NCBI GenBank assembly: GCA_001310415.1
Contig: BAXE01000001.1
Coordinates: 434,001-498,000, forward strand
Source: Enterovibrio sp. JCM 19048
GTDB lineage: Bacteria; Pseudomonadota; Gammaproteobacteria; Enterobacterales; Vibrionaceae
Length of the DNA stretch: 64,000 bases
Direction: 5' to 3'
Below, piece after piece: positions 1-8,762 of this stretch. The translations under genes were made by a program, and so were the position numbers. The notes beneath the pieces were generated by a model. That model made no database searches. It saw only the letters and a list, made by a program, of their open reading frames with translations, and was not told the origin of the DNA. How positions within the stretch are numbered: position 1 is the stretch's first letter; each line of letters opens with the position of its first letter.

Positions 1-307
1 TAACAACAAACAGCATACCGTTTACGAAACCTTTGCCACGGAAGCGGTAGCGATACAGGGCTACCGCGGTCAGGCTACCGATGATCGCCGCTGCAGTTGC
101 AGAAAACACGGCAATCGTCAGGGAGTTACCCGCAGCTTGAACCAGGCTGTCGTTGTTTAGCAGCAGGGAATACCACTTGGTGGTAAAACCTTTCCACTCA
201 ATCCCGAATTTGCTTTCGTTAAATGAGTTAACGATAAGAATAACGATAGGGATGTAGAGGAACGCATAGACCAGCGACATAAAGCTGGTTTTGAAAAACT
301 TACTCAT
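1..307 (-). CDS. potC: Spermidine/putrescine ABC transporter permease PotC (partial, 3' end outside window)
   Basis: Inner-membrane permease of the PotABCD polyamine importer. The visible N-terminus begins [16 protein letters not shown], with a first membrane helix and the FNESKF segment typical of PotC after it. Only about the first 100 residues lie in the window; the gene runs off the left edge. Its ATG overlaps the potB stop as ATGA, so translation of the two is probably coupled. The neighbours potB and potA make the assignment firm. Confidence 0.88.
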   Translation of the reverse strand, partial: MSKFFKTSFMSLVYAFLYIPIVILIVNSFNESKFGIEWKGFTTKWYSLLLNNDSLVQAAGNSLTIAVFSATAAAIIGSLTAVALYRYRFRGKGFVNGMLFVV

Positions 308-1158
308 TCCAGCTCTACCTTCTTGTTCATCAGTTTACCGACGCGCCAGTACGCAAACAGCATCAGACCCATCAATACGGTGAGTGAAATACTCGCCGCC
401 GAACCAAATGGCCAGTCACGGACATTCAGGATCTGACTCTTGATAACGTTACCGATAAGCAAGTTCTTCGCACCGCCCAGAAGGTCAGAAACGTAGAACA
501 TACCCAGCGCAGGCAGCAGTACCAGAACACAGCCTGCGATAATACCAGGCATAGTCAGCGGCAAAATAACCTTGATGAATGCTTGCAGTTTGCTTGCACC
601 CAGGTCTTTTGCAGCTTCAAGGTAGCTGTTATCCAGCTTTTCAATGCTTGAATAGAGCGGCAGGATCATGAAAGGCAACAGGATATAAACCAGACCAATC
701 ATTACTGCATATTCGGTGTACATGATGCGCAGCGGCTTATCGATAAGCCCCAGCGTCAGCAGACCTTCGTTCAACAATCCGCGAGTACCCAGGAAAATTT
801 TCAGACCATAGGTACGGATCAGTGAGTTTGTCCAGAAAGGAACAATCACCATAAACAGCATGAACGGGCGCAGTTTGGCAGGCATACGTGCAATAAAGTA
901 TGCAAACGGGTAACCGATAGCCAAACAGAGCATGGTTGCAATGGCTGCCATGTAGAACGAATGCCAGACCACCTTCGCATAGAGAGGGTCCATCAGCTTG
1001 GCATAATTGCTCAAGGTGAAGGTCATCTCGATCAGGTTTGCGTCATCGCGTGTCAGGAAACTGGTGATAATGATCATCAGATTAGGGATGAACACAAACA
1101 GCAGTAACCAACCTACAATCACGCCAATGATGGCGTTCTGGAGATTAATCTTCTTCAT
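304..1158 (-). CDS. potB: Spermidine/putrescine ABC transporter permease PotB
   Basis: Second inner-membrane permease of the polyamine importer, about 284 residues with roughly six hydrophobic helices. The [14 protein letters not shown] segment is the EAA loop that contacts the ATPase PotA. The start is placed at MKKINLQNA (1158) rather than further upstream, because this matches the usual PotB N-terminus and gives a short overlap with the end of potA, normal for this operon. The order potA-potB-potC is on the minus strand. No frameshift is seen. Confidence 0.93.
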   Translation of the reverse strand: MKKINLQNAIIGVIVGWLLLFVFIPNLMIIITSFLTRDDANLIEMTFTLSNYAKLMDPLYAKVVWHSFYMAAIATMLCLAIGYPFAYFIARMPAKLRPFMLFMVIVPFWTNSLIRTYGLKIFLGTRGLLNEGLLTLGLIDKPLRIMYTEYAVMIGLVYILLPFMILPLYSSIEKLDNSYLEAAKDLGASKLQAFIKVILPLTMPGIIAGCVLVLLPALGMFYVSDLLGGAKNLLIGNVIKSQILNVRDWPFGSAASISLTVLMGLMLFAYWRVGKLMNKKVELE

Positions 1159-2260
1159 CAGGCAGTACCACTTCCCAGCTTTCAACCCAGGTAATCGCAA
1201 CTTTCTGGTCCAGAGAGTGGTCTACATCCGGATCATCTTCATTGAAGAATTCGCTGACCATGACAGACATACCAGATTCCAGCTCAAGCACGGAATCAAG
1301 GGTCATACCTTTATAGTTACGTTCACGAACATAACCGATAATGCCATTGCCAGAATCTGCCGCTTCGATTTCTTCGATGCGCAGATCTTCTGGGCGAAGC
1401 AGAACTTTCACTCGGTCGCCAGCATTAACGTCCAGTTTGCAGTAAACCTGACATTCACGGCCTTCAATGGTTGCAGTGATACGATCTTCATCGATGCGGG
1501 CAATAACGTCTGCATCGAATACGTTGATCTCACCGATAAAGCGGGCAACAAACAGGTTCGCGGGCTCTTCATAGATTTCGCGCGGCGTACCATCTTGCAC
1601 AACTTTGCCTGATTGCATAACGATGATGCGGTCAGACATGGACAGGGCTTCTTCCTGATCGTGCGTAACGAAGATGAACGTGATACCCAGCTTACGTTGA
1701 AGCTGTTTCAGTTCGATCTGCATTTGTTTACGCAGCTTGTAGTCCAGTGCTGACAGCGACTCATCCAGCAGCAGAACTTTAGGTTTGTTAACAACAGCAC
1801 GCGCAATAGCGACACGTTGCTGCTGACCACCGGAAAGCTGATGCGGTTTGCGAGGCGCGAATTGTTCAAGCTGAACCATGCGAAGGGCTTCCATCACACG
1901 CGGTTCGATTTCGCTTTCAGCCACTTTCTGCATACGCAGGCCAAAAGCAACGTTATCGAACACTGTCATGTGAGGGAACAGCGCATAGCTCTGGAAGACG
2001 GTATTAACATGACGATGTTCTGCGGGGATTGCAGTTACGTCCTGTTCGTCGATGATGATGTGGCCATCGTCTGCATCTTCAAGACCAGCAATCAAACGAA
2101 GTACTGTGGTCTTGCCACAACCTGACGGACCTAGAATTGTTAAAAACTCACCGTTGTTAATTTCGAGATCAAATTTAGAGATGATCTCTTTGCCATCAAA
2201 GCTCTTACAAAGTCCTTTCAGCTGGACAACGGGTTTTTTAATTGGTTGTGTTGCGTTCAA
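1145..2260 (-). CDS. potA: Spermidine/putrescine ABC transporter ATP-binding protein PotA
   Basis: ATPase of the PotABCD importer. Walker A is GPSGCGKTT, the signature is LSGGQQQR, Walker B is [12 protein letters not shown], and a C-terminal TOBE-like regulatory domain follows from about residue 240. The frame stays open to a GTG at 2272, but AAGGAG directly abuts that codon, so a TTG at 2260 (protein NATQPIKKP...) is the better-spaced start; this choice is uncertain. It is the first gene of the pot operon here. The upstream region to 2601 should hold its promoter. Confidence 0.93.
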   Translation of the reverse strand: MNATQPIKKPVVQLKGLCKSFDGKEIISKFDLEINNGEFLTILGPSGCGKTTVLRLIAGLEDADDGHIIIDEQDVTAIPAEHRHVNTVFQSYALFPHMTVFDNVAFGLRMQKVAESEIEPRVMEALRMVQLEQFAPRKPHQLSGGQQQRVAIARAVVNKPKVLLLDESLSALDYKLRKQMQIELKQLQRKLGITFIFVTHDQEEALSMSDRIIVMQSGKVVQDGTPREIYEEPANLFVARFIGEINVFDADVIARIDEDRITATIEGRECQVYCKLDVNAGDRVKVLLRPEDLRIEEIEAADSGNGIIGYVRERNYKGMTLDSVLELESGMSVMVSEFFNEDDPDVDHSLDQKVAITWVESWEVVLPDEED

Positions 2261-2601
2261 TTCTACTCTCACTCCTTAACCGCGGGCGATTAGCTAAGTA
2301 AAAATTCCCCTAAAAATAGACGGCGCATGATAGACGTGCAAACCATGAAGTTAAAGCGTTTTTTTGTGATCTAACGGCAAAAAATCTGCCCGCAATTGAC
2401 AAAACTCAGTATTTCACCAAATTGCAACGCTACCGGTCAAACTGTGAACTGCATCATGAAAACATAAAACAAGTAGCTCAGCATTATAGCGCCTAAAGTG
2501 AGTGGCTAAAAATACACCAGATTGAGACGAGCTCTAAAATTTTCACCTATAACTTTATAAGAAGGAAGATTTCTTAGGCAGAAGACAAAAGTTACTTAGC
2601 T
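2261..2601. promoter_or_regulatory. Divergent intergenic region between potA and a membrane-protein gene
   Basis: About 340 bases without a convincing gene. It separates potA (minus) from the membrane-protein gene starting at 2602 (plus), so it should carry promoters for both. It is AT-rich, with A/T tracts around 2355-2400. I could not pick out unambiguous -35/-10 pairs or a named operator. Confidence 0.4.
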
Positions 2602-3408
2602 ATGAATAAACAAGAGTTGAGCAATGCACTTCATGTCGGCGGTTCTCTGGAAAATGCGTTGACCGGGAACTACAAATTAAGTGCTTCCAGCGTGGTGCAG
2701 GAAGCGATGAAACTGACACAGAAGAATTTTTGGCCATTTTTGCCCGCGACATTGATCCTGACCGGGGCAAATCTGGCGATATTCCTCGTGGTGTTAACGG
2801 TCTTGCAAGGCCACCCTGACGTGCTGTTTGACGCCGTCGTGGGGCGCGAAGAGATGACACCGGATATTTTGGCGTCAGCAGAATCGCTATCTTTCTATCT
2901 ACTGTGTTCAGCGCACCGCTTTATGCTGGGGCGAGCTTGATGGGGTTAAGTCACGCAATAGGATTCAGGACGAAGCCACGGCACATCATTAAAGCTGGCA
3001 TATGCAATAGCCGTAACGTTGGCGATGAGCTTTATTTCAGCGTTACAGAGCGTTGGCAGTCAGTTACTGCCGTTGTTGGGGATTTTTCTGGGTGTCGCGT
3101 TTTCAATGACGATTTTGCTTATCTGTGAAAAACGCCTGCGACCGGTTCAAGCGATGATTGTTTCTTTTAGGGCGATCACAAAAAAAATGATACCATTAAC
3201 ACTGGTTTACATCGTAATCGCTGTGTTGTTTGTATTTTCTTATGCGACAGCTGGCCTCGCTTTGGTGTGGGCGCTGCCGTTTATGTTTAACGTAAAAGGC
3301 GTCCTCTATCGCGAGATGTTCGGTGTAGGTATTGAAGTCACCGTCACTCAGGAAGGCGATGATGATTCATCTTCCGGCGATGGTAATAAAGAGGTTTTCA
3401 ACGCTTAA
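2602..3408 (+). CDS. Conserved inner-membrane protein of unknown function (two apparent frameshifts)
   Basis: Multi-pass membrane protein; I do not recognise a named family. Joining three frames gives a continuous protein of about 268 residues: a soluble N-terminus, hydrophobic segments near WPFLPATLILTGANLAIFLV, APLYAGASLMGLSHAIGF and LAMSFISALQSVGSQLLPLL, and a C-terminal acidic tail with EGDDDSSSGDGNKEV. Frame changes fall near 2912-2920 (CACCG) and 2994-3000 (GCTGGCATATG). The stop overlaps the next ATG (TAATG), suggesting co-expression with the bax-like gene. Its function cannot be told from the sequence. Confidence 0.6.
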
Positions 3409-4185
3409 TGAAGCTTTCTCGTGCTGTATTGGCTTCGGCTGCTCTATTTCTTTCTGCGTGTAGCGACGCTCCTAATGAATCACTGACTGTATCTAAACTC
3501 CAACCGGCTTCACCTCCGCCATCAATGGATGTGAAGCCTGATTTTCGTGAGTTCCAGTTGGTAGATGAAAAGAAAAAAGGCGTTCGTCAGTTTCATGAAA
3601 CCAGGTGTGGATTACATCAATGAGTTATTGGTGAGTGCGCACAACCGTCTTATCGCTTTGGAAAAGTCGGGCTCAATGAATGAAGACGACAAGCAGTTCC
3701 TATCCCGTGTTTCTGAACTTTTTAATCATCCTCTTCCAGAAAACGGTCCAGACAAAGCTTGGTATAAAGAAGCGCTGAAACGTGTTGATGTGATCCCGGC
3801 AGATTTGGTGCTTACCCAAGCAGCAAAAGAATCAGGGTGGGGCACATCACGCTTTGCCCGTGAAGGAAATAACTACTTCGGACAGTGGTGTTACACTGCG
3901 GGTTGCGGCCTGGTCCCCGGTGCCCGCACAGAAGGTATGACTCACGAAGTGGCCGTGTTCGATGATGCTTATCAGTCCATTCGCGCTTATTTCCTCAACG
4001 TAAACCGCAACCGTGCCTACGCAGGATTGCGTGATATTCGATCACAGCTGAGAAAGTCGAATCAACCTCTTTCCGGTGAAGCGTTGGCGAATGGTCTAAT
4101 TAGTTACTCTGAACGCGGTCAAGCTTATGTCGACGAAGTACAAGGCATGATTCGCTATAACGAGAACTATTGGAGCCAAGGATGA
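3408..4185 (+). CDS. bax: Bax-like glucosaminidase lipoprotein (one apparent frameshift)
   Basis: Putative periplasmic peptidoglycan hydrolase of the mannosyl-glycoprotein endo-beta-N-acetylglucosaminidase family. The N-terminus MKLSRAVLASAALFLSACSDA is a lipoprotein signal with an SAC lipobox. The catalytic domain contains LTQAAKESGWGTSRFAREGNNYFG, with the family's conserved Glu and the YFGQW motif. The frame changes at an A-run at 3570-3580, where one A appears to be extra: the lipoprotein part ends ...LVDEKKK and the enzyme continues AFVSFMKPG. The stop overlaps the next gene as ATGA. Confidence 0.82.
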
Positions 4186-4826
4186 TCAAAGGACTTACGG
4201 CTGCCATTGTGGCAGCTGTAATTTCATTTCCCTCTGCAGCAGCGCAGGTGGAATTCAGTTACAGCAAGCTGTTTACCCAACTAAAACACAACTACGGTGA
4301 AAATCACCCGGATGTAAAAGTTGGTTACTTCATGATTTCGCCCACATCCGGTGAAGTGTGCAAAATCACCAAAGCTTGGATGACCAAGAAAAAGAACTAC
4401 GAAGAGCTGGCAATTCCTGCATCACAGGAATTGCCACTGCCCATTGATAACCACTTACGCAAAGTCAATCCGGACGTTTTTATCGAGACGGCCGGCGATG
4501 ATGTATGTGATATCTCTTTCCAGGTGATGGCAAAAGCGCAGTTTGAGTCTGAAATCTCTCAATCGGAGATCGCAAACCTGCTCCCTCAAATGTCGGCAAT
4601 GATGCAGGACCTTGGCGGTATGTTTTCTTCTTGGTTTATGCCGGAAGTGCAGGGCGTGATGGTTCATTTCGATGAGCCACAATCCCTGCTGAAAACATCT
4701 GCCGGACGCAATATTTCTGTGGATGGTAAAGTCGCCGTTATTCGAGCCAGTGAACTGGAAAAAGGCGAGCAGATCTACTTCCCTGAAACGCCGTTGAAAG
4801 TGACACCCTGGATACCACAAAGCTGA
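4182..4826 (+). CDS. DUF2987-like secreted protein
   Basis: Putative periplasmic protein of about 214 residues. The N-terminus MIKGLTAAIVAAVISFPSAAAQ is a clear Sec signal peptide. The start is set at 4182 because it overlaps the preceding stop (ATGA) and begins directly with the signal peptide. The protein resembles the DUF2987 family I remember from Vibrio at this locus; its role is unknown. Two cysteines (GEVCKIT and DDVCDIS) could form a disulphide. A strong terminator follows. Confidence 0.65.
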   Translation: MIKGLTAAIVAAVISFPSAAAQVEFSYSKLFTQLKHNYGENHPDVKVGYFMISPTSGEVCKITKAWMTKKKNYEELAIPASQELPLPIDNHLRKVNPDVFIETAGDDVCDISFQVMAKAQFESEISQSEIANLLPQMSAMMQDLGGMFSSWFMPEVQGVMVHFDEPQSLLKTSAGRNISVDGKVAVIRASELEKGEQIYFPETPLKVTPWIPQS

Positions 4827-4843
4827 TCCATTTTGTGTTGCCC

Positions 4844-4888
4844 AACAAAGCCCGGCCTCGTCCGGGCTTTGTTATATTGGTTTTTTAG
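4844..4888 (+). terminator. Rho-independent terminator after the DUF2987-like gene
   Basis: A 12-bp inverted repeat, AACAAAGCCCGG (4844-4855) pairing with CCGGGCTTTGTT (4862-4873), is followed by a T-rich stretch ending in TTTTTT. It closes the membrane protein-bax-DUF2987 unit before ttcA. Confidence 0.85.
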
Positions 4889-5028
4889 TCGTTTAGATGA
4901 AACCCAATTGACGCTAATTTATGTGACAAACGTTCCAACCGCATCAAAAGATCCGTATAATCCACCGCCTGTTAAAATCCACCTACAAAATCTACCGTTG
5001 GCTGAGGCTGACAGTTTGAGAAGTCGTA

Positions 5029-5921
5029 ATGAATCAGAAAGATACGCGAAAAGAGACACTTGAATTCAACAAACTCCAGAAACGTCTCCGGAGAAATGTT
5101 GGCAGTGCAATTGCTGATACAACATGATTGAAGAGAACGATGTCGTCATGGCATGTATCAGCGGGGGCAAAGATTCATTTGCGATGCTCGATATCTTATT
5201 GAATCTTCAAAAAGCGGCACCGATTAAATTTGATGTTGTAGCGGTTAACCTGGATCAGAAACAGCCAGGCTTCCCAGAGCATATCCTGCCTGATTATTTT
5301 AAGAGCCTGGATATTCCATACTACATCGTGGATAAAGACACCTATTCGGTAGTAAAAGAGAAAGTGCCAGAGGGTAAAACTACCTGTGGTCTTTGCTCGC
5401 GCCTTCGTCGCGGTACTCTGTACTCTTTTGCTGAAAAGATTGGTGCAACCAAACTGGCATTGGGCCATCACATGGACGACATCGTTGAAACCATGTTCCT
5501 GAACATGTTCTACGGTTCACGCATGAAGGCGATGCCACCAAAGCTGCGTTCAGATGACGGCCGTAACGTGGTCATTCGCCCACTGACTTACTGCCGCGAG
5601 AAAGACCTGATCAAGTATGCGGAACACAGAGAATTCCCTATCATTCCGTGTAACCTGTGTGGTTCCCAAGAGAACCTTCAGCGTCAGGCTATTAAAGCGA
5701 TGTTGGTAGAATGGGACAAGAAAACTCCGGGTCGCGTTGAAAACATCTTCAAATCGATCCAGAACGTTAGCCCAAGCCAGCTTGCTGACCGCGAACTGTT
5801 CGATTTCGTGAACCTGCCTTTGGATCGTGAAGGTAACCGTGAAGAATACGAATTCAGTGAAGCCACAGTTTCATCAACCAACATTGATGAATCTATGTTT
5901 ATCGATGTTACTAACATCTGA
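5029..5921 (+). CDS. ttcA: tRNA 2-thiocytidine biosynthesis protein TtcA (one apparent frameshift)
   Basis: Thiolates cytidine 32 in tRNA, using ATP and an Fe-S cluster. The PP-loop SGGKDS and the two CxxC motifs CGLC and CNLC are intact. The true start is ATG 5029 ([17 protein letters not shown]), but the frame breaks near 5118 where GCTGATACAAC should read GCTGATTACAAC (residues ADYNMIEEN). A single missing T in such a conserved gene is most simply a sequencing error. The next gene, uspE, is convergent behind a shared terminator. Confidence 0.93.
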
Positions 5922-5940
5922 TTTTGAAAACTGAAAACTG

Positions 5941-5970
5941 AAAAGGGAGCATAGAATGCTCCCTTTTTTG
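5941..5970. terminator. Bidirectional terminator between ttcA and uspE
   Basis: Inverted repeat AAAAGGGAGCAT (5941-5952) and ATGCTCCCTTTTTT (5956-5969) with a T-run on the plus strand and an A-run on the other arm, so it can serve ttcA (plus) and uspE (minus). Confidence 0.85.
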
Positions 5971-6020
5971 ATTTTACTTTGCAGTATGACCTTAGCCTTC
6001 CTCAGGCTCCAGATTAGGCG

Positions 6021-6947
6021 CTAATGGCTGATATAGCCGTCTGGCTTGATAGCCAAAACATCACAGTTCAGCTGATCGATTGTATGCTCTGCCGTATTAC
6101 CGATAAAGATGGCGGAAAGACCCACACGTCCCGTGGTGCCAAGGATAACAAGTTCGGCATCCAATTCTTTGGCAACCGCAGGAATCACATCTTCTGGCAA
6201 ACCTTCCTGACAGAACGTTTGCTCTTCATCGATGCCGTGTTTTTGTCTCAGCGCTTTCATCTGCAGAAGATGATGACCACGTACAGCATCTGTGTAGGAA
6301 GCGGGGTCAAACTCAGGCAGTTCGATAGTGACGTTAACTGGTGTGGCAGGGTAGGCGTTAACCAGGTTCACCTGTGCAGACAATAGCTTGCTCATTGCCT
6401 GTGCTTCTTCGATCAGTTTATCGTTGAGCGGTATATGCGTTTCGTTTTCAGAAGAGACGTTAACCGCGGTGAGGATTTTGCCGTTTTCTGGCCAACCACG
6501 TTCTTTAACGAGCAGCACAGGGCAAGGACATTTGCGCAGTAGATGCCAGTCCGTTGGTGTGAAGATCACCGAGCCGAGCTTATCGTGCTGATGTGTCGCT
6601 TTGATCAGAAGATCATGGTTGCCGTCGAAGACTTTGGCAATCATGCACTCATAAGGACGGTTATGCCAAACCACGTGTTTAACCACTTCCACATGACTGG
6701 TGTCGTACTTGGCAATGACGGAATCTATCCAGTCTTCTCTTTGCTGCAAAACACCTGCTCTCATGGCCTGTCGCTCTTCAGAAGAAAGCATTGAGGTCAT
6801 TTCATAAGAGAAGTCATAAATAGCGAGGATGACGGTGATTTTGACAGGGGAAGACGATTTGGTTCCGATGTCTAACGCACGGGAGAAGGCGGGTTGTTCG
6901 TCGTGGTCAGGGTCGATAGCCACGAGCAAGTTTGTGTATCTGTTCAT
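6021..6947 (-). CDS. uspE: Universal stress protein UspE
   Basis: Cytoplasmic tandem universal-stress protein of 308 residues with two Usp folds. The second domain carries the nucleotide-binding loop LGTTGRVGLSAIFIGNTAE; the first has a weaker counterpart. The N-terminus NRYTNLLVAIDPDHDEQPA is typical of UspE. It lies just downstream of fnr in the same direction, as in other Vibrio and enterics, but a strong terminator separates the two genes. The frame is intact. Confidence 0.92.
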   Translation of the reverse strand: MNRYTNLLVAIDPDHDEQPAFSRALDIGTKSSSPVKITVILAIYDFSYEMTSMLSSEERQAMRAGVLQQREDWIDSVIAKYDTSHVEVVKHVVWHNRPYECMIAKVFDGNHDLLIKATHQHDKLGSVIFTPTDWHLLRKCPCPVLLVKERGWPENGKILTAVNVSSENETHIPLNDKLIEEAQAMSKLLSAQVNLVNAYPATPVNVTIELPEFDPASYTDAVRGHHLLQMKALRQKHGIDEEQTFCQEGLPEDVIPAVAKELDAELVILGTTGRVGLSAIFIGNTAEHTIDQLNCDVLAIKPDGYISH

Positions 6948-7029
6948 AACAACCTCCAGCTTTGTAATGCCGATACTTTAATGTAACGCATAGTGCGGGA
7001 GGTTTGCGATCAATTCAGTCAAATAAGTG

Positions 7030-7065
7030 ATAAAAAAAGAGAAATGGCGCATAAAGCGCCATTTC
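7030..7065 (-). terminator. Rho-independent terminator after fnr
   Basis: A perfect 10-bp stem (GAAATGGCGC at 7041-7050, GCGCCATTTC at 7056-7065) with a five-base loop is followed on the minus strand by a run of seven T. It ends fnr transcription before uspE. Confidence 0.88.
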
Positions 7066-7088
7066 GAAGGGGGTAGACCAGTGCAGTC

Positions 7089-7832
7089 TTACTTGCAGAT
7101 ACCTGCCAGTCGGCTCAGTTCATCATGATCAAGAATCGTGATGTATTTGCCTTTCACGCTCAGCATCCCGCTTTTCTGGAAACGACCCAGCAGACGACTG
7201 ATGGTTTCAACCGTTAAACCCAGATAGTTACCAATATCGCCGCGCGTCATTGTGAGACGGAATTCTTTTGGAGAGAAGCCGCGCTGCGAGAAACGGGTAG
7301 AGAGACTATGTAGGAAAGCAGCCAAGCGTTCTTCCGCATTTTTCTTGGAAAGTAACAGGATCATTTCTTGGTCGCCCTTAATTTCGCTGCTCATCAAACG
7401 CATGATTTGCTGGCGAAGCTTCGGCATTTTACCGGACAGGTCATCCAGAATTTCGAAAGGAATTTCACAAACCATCGATGTTTCCAGCGCCTGAGCAAAG
7501 CTCGGGTGCATCATATGGTTTATGGCGTCGAAACCGACTAAGTCACCGGCAAGGTGGAATGCTGTAATCTGCTCGTCACCTTGTTCGGTGATGGTGTAGC
7601 TTTTGATGGTACCTGAGCGAATGGCGTAGAGAGAGCGAAGTTGATCACCCGCCTGAAATAGCGGTTGTCCCTTTTGGATAGGTTTTTTACGCTCGATAAT
7701 TTGGTCAAGCTGATTAAGCTCACTATCGCTCAGTGTAAAAGGGATACAAAGCTGACTGATACTGCAGTCTTGACAATGGATAGCGCATCCGCCGGACTGG
7801 ACACGTTTAGTGGGTATTTTGTCTTGAATCAT
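7089..7832 (-). CDS. fnr: Oxygen-sensing transcription regulator FNR
   Basis: Global regulator of the oxic/anoxic switch, CRP family. The N-terminal cysteines (positions 16, 20, 23 and 29 in [16 protein letters not shown]) plus the internal Cys in SMVCEIPFE supply the [4Fe-4S] ligands. A cyclic-nucleotide-fold domain and a dimer helix follow, then a helix-turn-helix with [13 protein letters not shown], whose E-SR residues read TTGAT half-sites. The protein is almost identical in layout to E. coli FNR. The adjacent cbb3 oxidase genes are classic FNR targets, and a candidate FNR box lies just upstream. Confidence 0.96.
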   Translation of the reverse strand: MIQDKIPTKRVQSGGCAIHCQDCSISQLCIPFTLSDSELNQLDQIIERKKPIQKGQPLFQAGDQLRSLYAIRSGTIKSYTITEQGDEQITAFHLAGDLVGFDAINHMMHPSFAQALETSMVCEIPFEILDDLSGKMPKLRQQIMRLMSSEIKGDQEMILLLSKKNAEERLAAFLHSLSTRFSQRGFSPKEFRLTMTRGDIGNYLGLTVETISRLLGRFQKSGMLSVKGKYITILDHDELSRLAGICK

Positions 7833-7849
7833 GAGCCTGCTTAGCCAAA

Positions 7850-7863
7850 TTGATTTGAGTCAA
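7850..7863 (-). promoter_or_regulatory. Candidate FNR box upstream of fnr (autoregulation)
   Basis: The sequence TTGATTTGAGTCAA matches the FNR consensus TTGAT-N4-ATCAA with one mismatch and sits 18 bases upstream of the fnr start. FNR autoregulates in enterics through a site near its own promoter. The match and position are visible; binding is inferred. Confidence 0.6.
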
Positions 7864-7898
7864 TATTTTACCATTTCCAGACAAGAAATCGAGACTTC

Positions 7899-8567
7899 CT
7901 ACAACTGATTGTATACAGAATAAGCGGTAACTATTCCGTACATTAGCAGTATCAATGATGAGAATCTTCGAAATATCATATTGTTAAGTAACTTTTTGGC
8001 TGTTTCTGCTGCCGAGCCAACAAATAGCATTGCTGGCAGGGTTCCTAGCCCAAATGCGAGCATTATCAATAATCCGTGCAATGCATTTCCAGCGACAGCG
8101 GCCCAACTCAGGCAGAATAAACTAACCCGCATGGTAGCCATCCCCAAAGAAAGCCAAAAGGTAAAGCGGCAATCGGGGTTTGTAATGGTAAAAATTTCTT
8201 GGTGAGGGGGGATACGTGCTTCCAAATGACATGACCTGCATTTTCAATGTAGGTCAGGCCGTTCCAGAATCGTCCAATGTATAGTGCCAGTAATATCATC
8301 ATGATAGCGGCAGCAAGGCGAAGCCAAAGCAACTCTTGGGAAATCTGGGTAACTTCTATAACGCCAGAGACAATACCACCGGCAATGGCGCCAAACAGAC
8401 CATAGGATAGCAATCTGCCGAAATTATAGAGAGCAATATAAGGAAACTTGTTTTTCTGTTGTGGTGTACCAAAGGAAACTGCAGCCGCGATGCCGCCACA
8501 CATTCCAAGCAATGGCCTGCTCCCAGTAGCCAACGCCAAACGCAGCGATGAGATCAGATAGAGGCAT
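7899..8567 (-). CDS. TauE/SafE-like membrane protein of the cbb3 assembly cluster (about three apparent frameshifts)
   Basis: Multi-pass membrane protein of the COG2836 type that usually accompanies ccoS in gammaproteobacteria; a role in copper handling or oxidase maturation is assumed for the family, not shown. Joining frames gives MPLSDLIAAFGVG, then LLGAGHCLGMCGG, then ...FLWGWLPCGLVYSA, then LSWAAVAGNALHG... to YSVYNQL. Each break restores by adding one base: a C near 8530, a G near 8508 and a C near 8105. The conserved GxCGG and LPCG motifs are both present. The start at 8567 lies 5 bases after the ccoS stop. Confidence 0.78.
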
Positions 8568-8572
8568 TACTG

Positions 8573-8761
8573 CTATTTCGCCTCATCTTCACTGTTTTCT
8601 GTCTCTGGTGATTTGGGCTTTTTTTCGTCGTCGAGAAGAATACTCATTCCTTGGCGTTCCAAATCTTCAAACTGTTCTGACTTTACGGCCCAAATGAAGA
8701 CGGCCACAGCCACACAGACAAGCACAATCGCGATAGGGATGAGAATGTAGAGGCTTTCCAT
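8573..8761 (-). CDS. ccoS: cbb3-type oxidase maturation protein CcoS
   Basis: Small single-pass membrane protein (62 residues) needed for cofactor insertion into cbb3 oxidase. It begins MESLYILIPIAIVLVCVAV, a hydrophobic helix, followed by WAVKSEQFEDLERQG, the usual CcoS segment, and a charged tail. It starts one base after the ccoI stop codon, so it is translated as part of the ccoHIS unit. The frame is intact. Confidence 0.93.
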   Translation of the reverse strand: MESLYILIPIAIVLVCVAVAVFIWAVKSEQFEDLERQGMSILLDDEKKPKSPETENSEDEAK

Positions 8762-8762
8762 C

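Noticed and set aside
1007-1612. A 201-codon plus-strand frame inside potA/potB
   Set aside because: It is antisense to two well-conserved genes with intact motifs and has no ribosome site or family.
4833-5063. A gene between the DUF2987-like gene and ttcA
   Set aside because: The frame starts over the terminator hairpin and overlaps the true ttcA start; it has no recognisable product.
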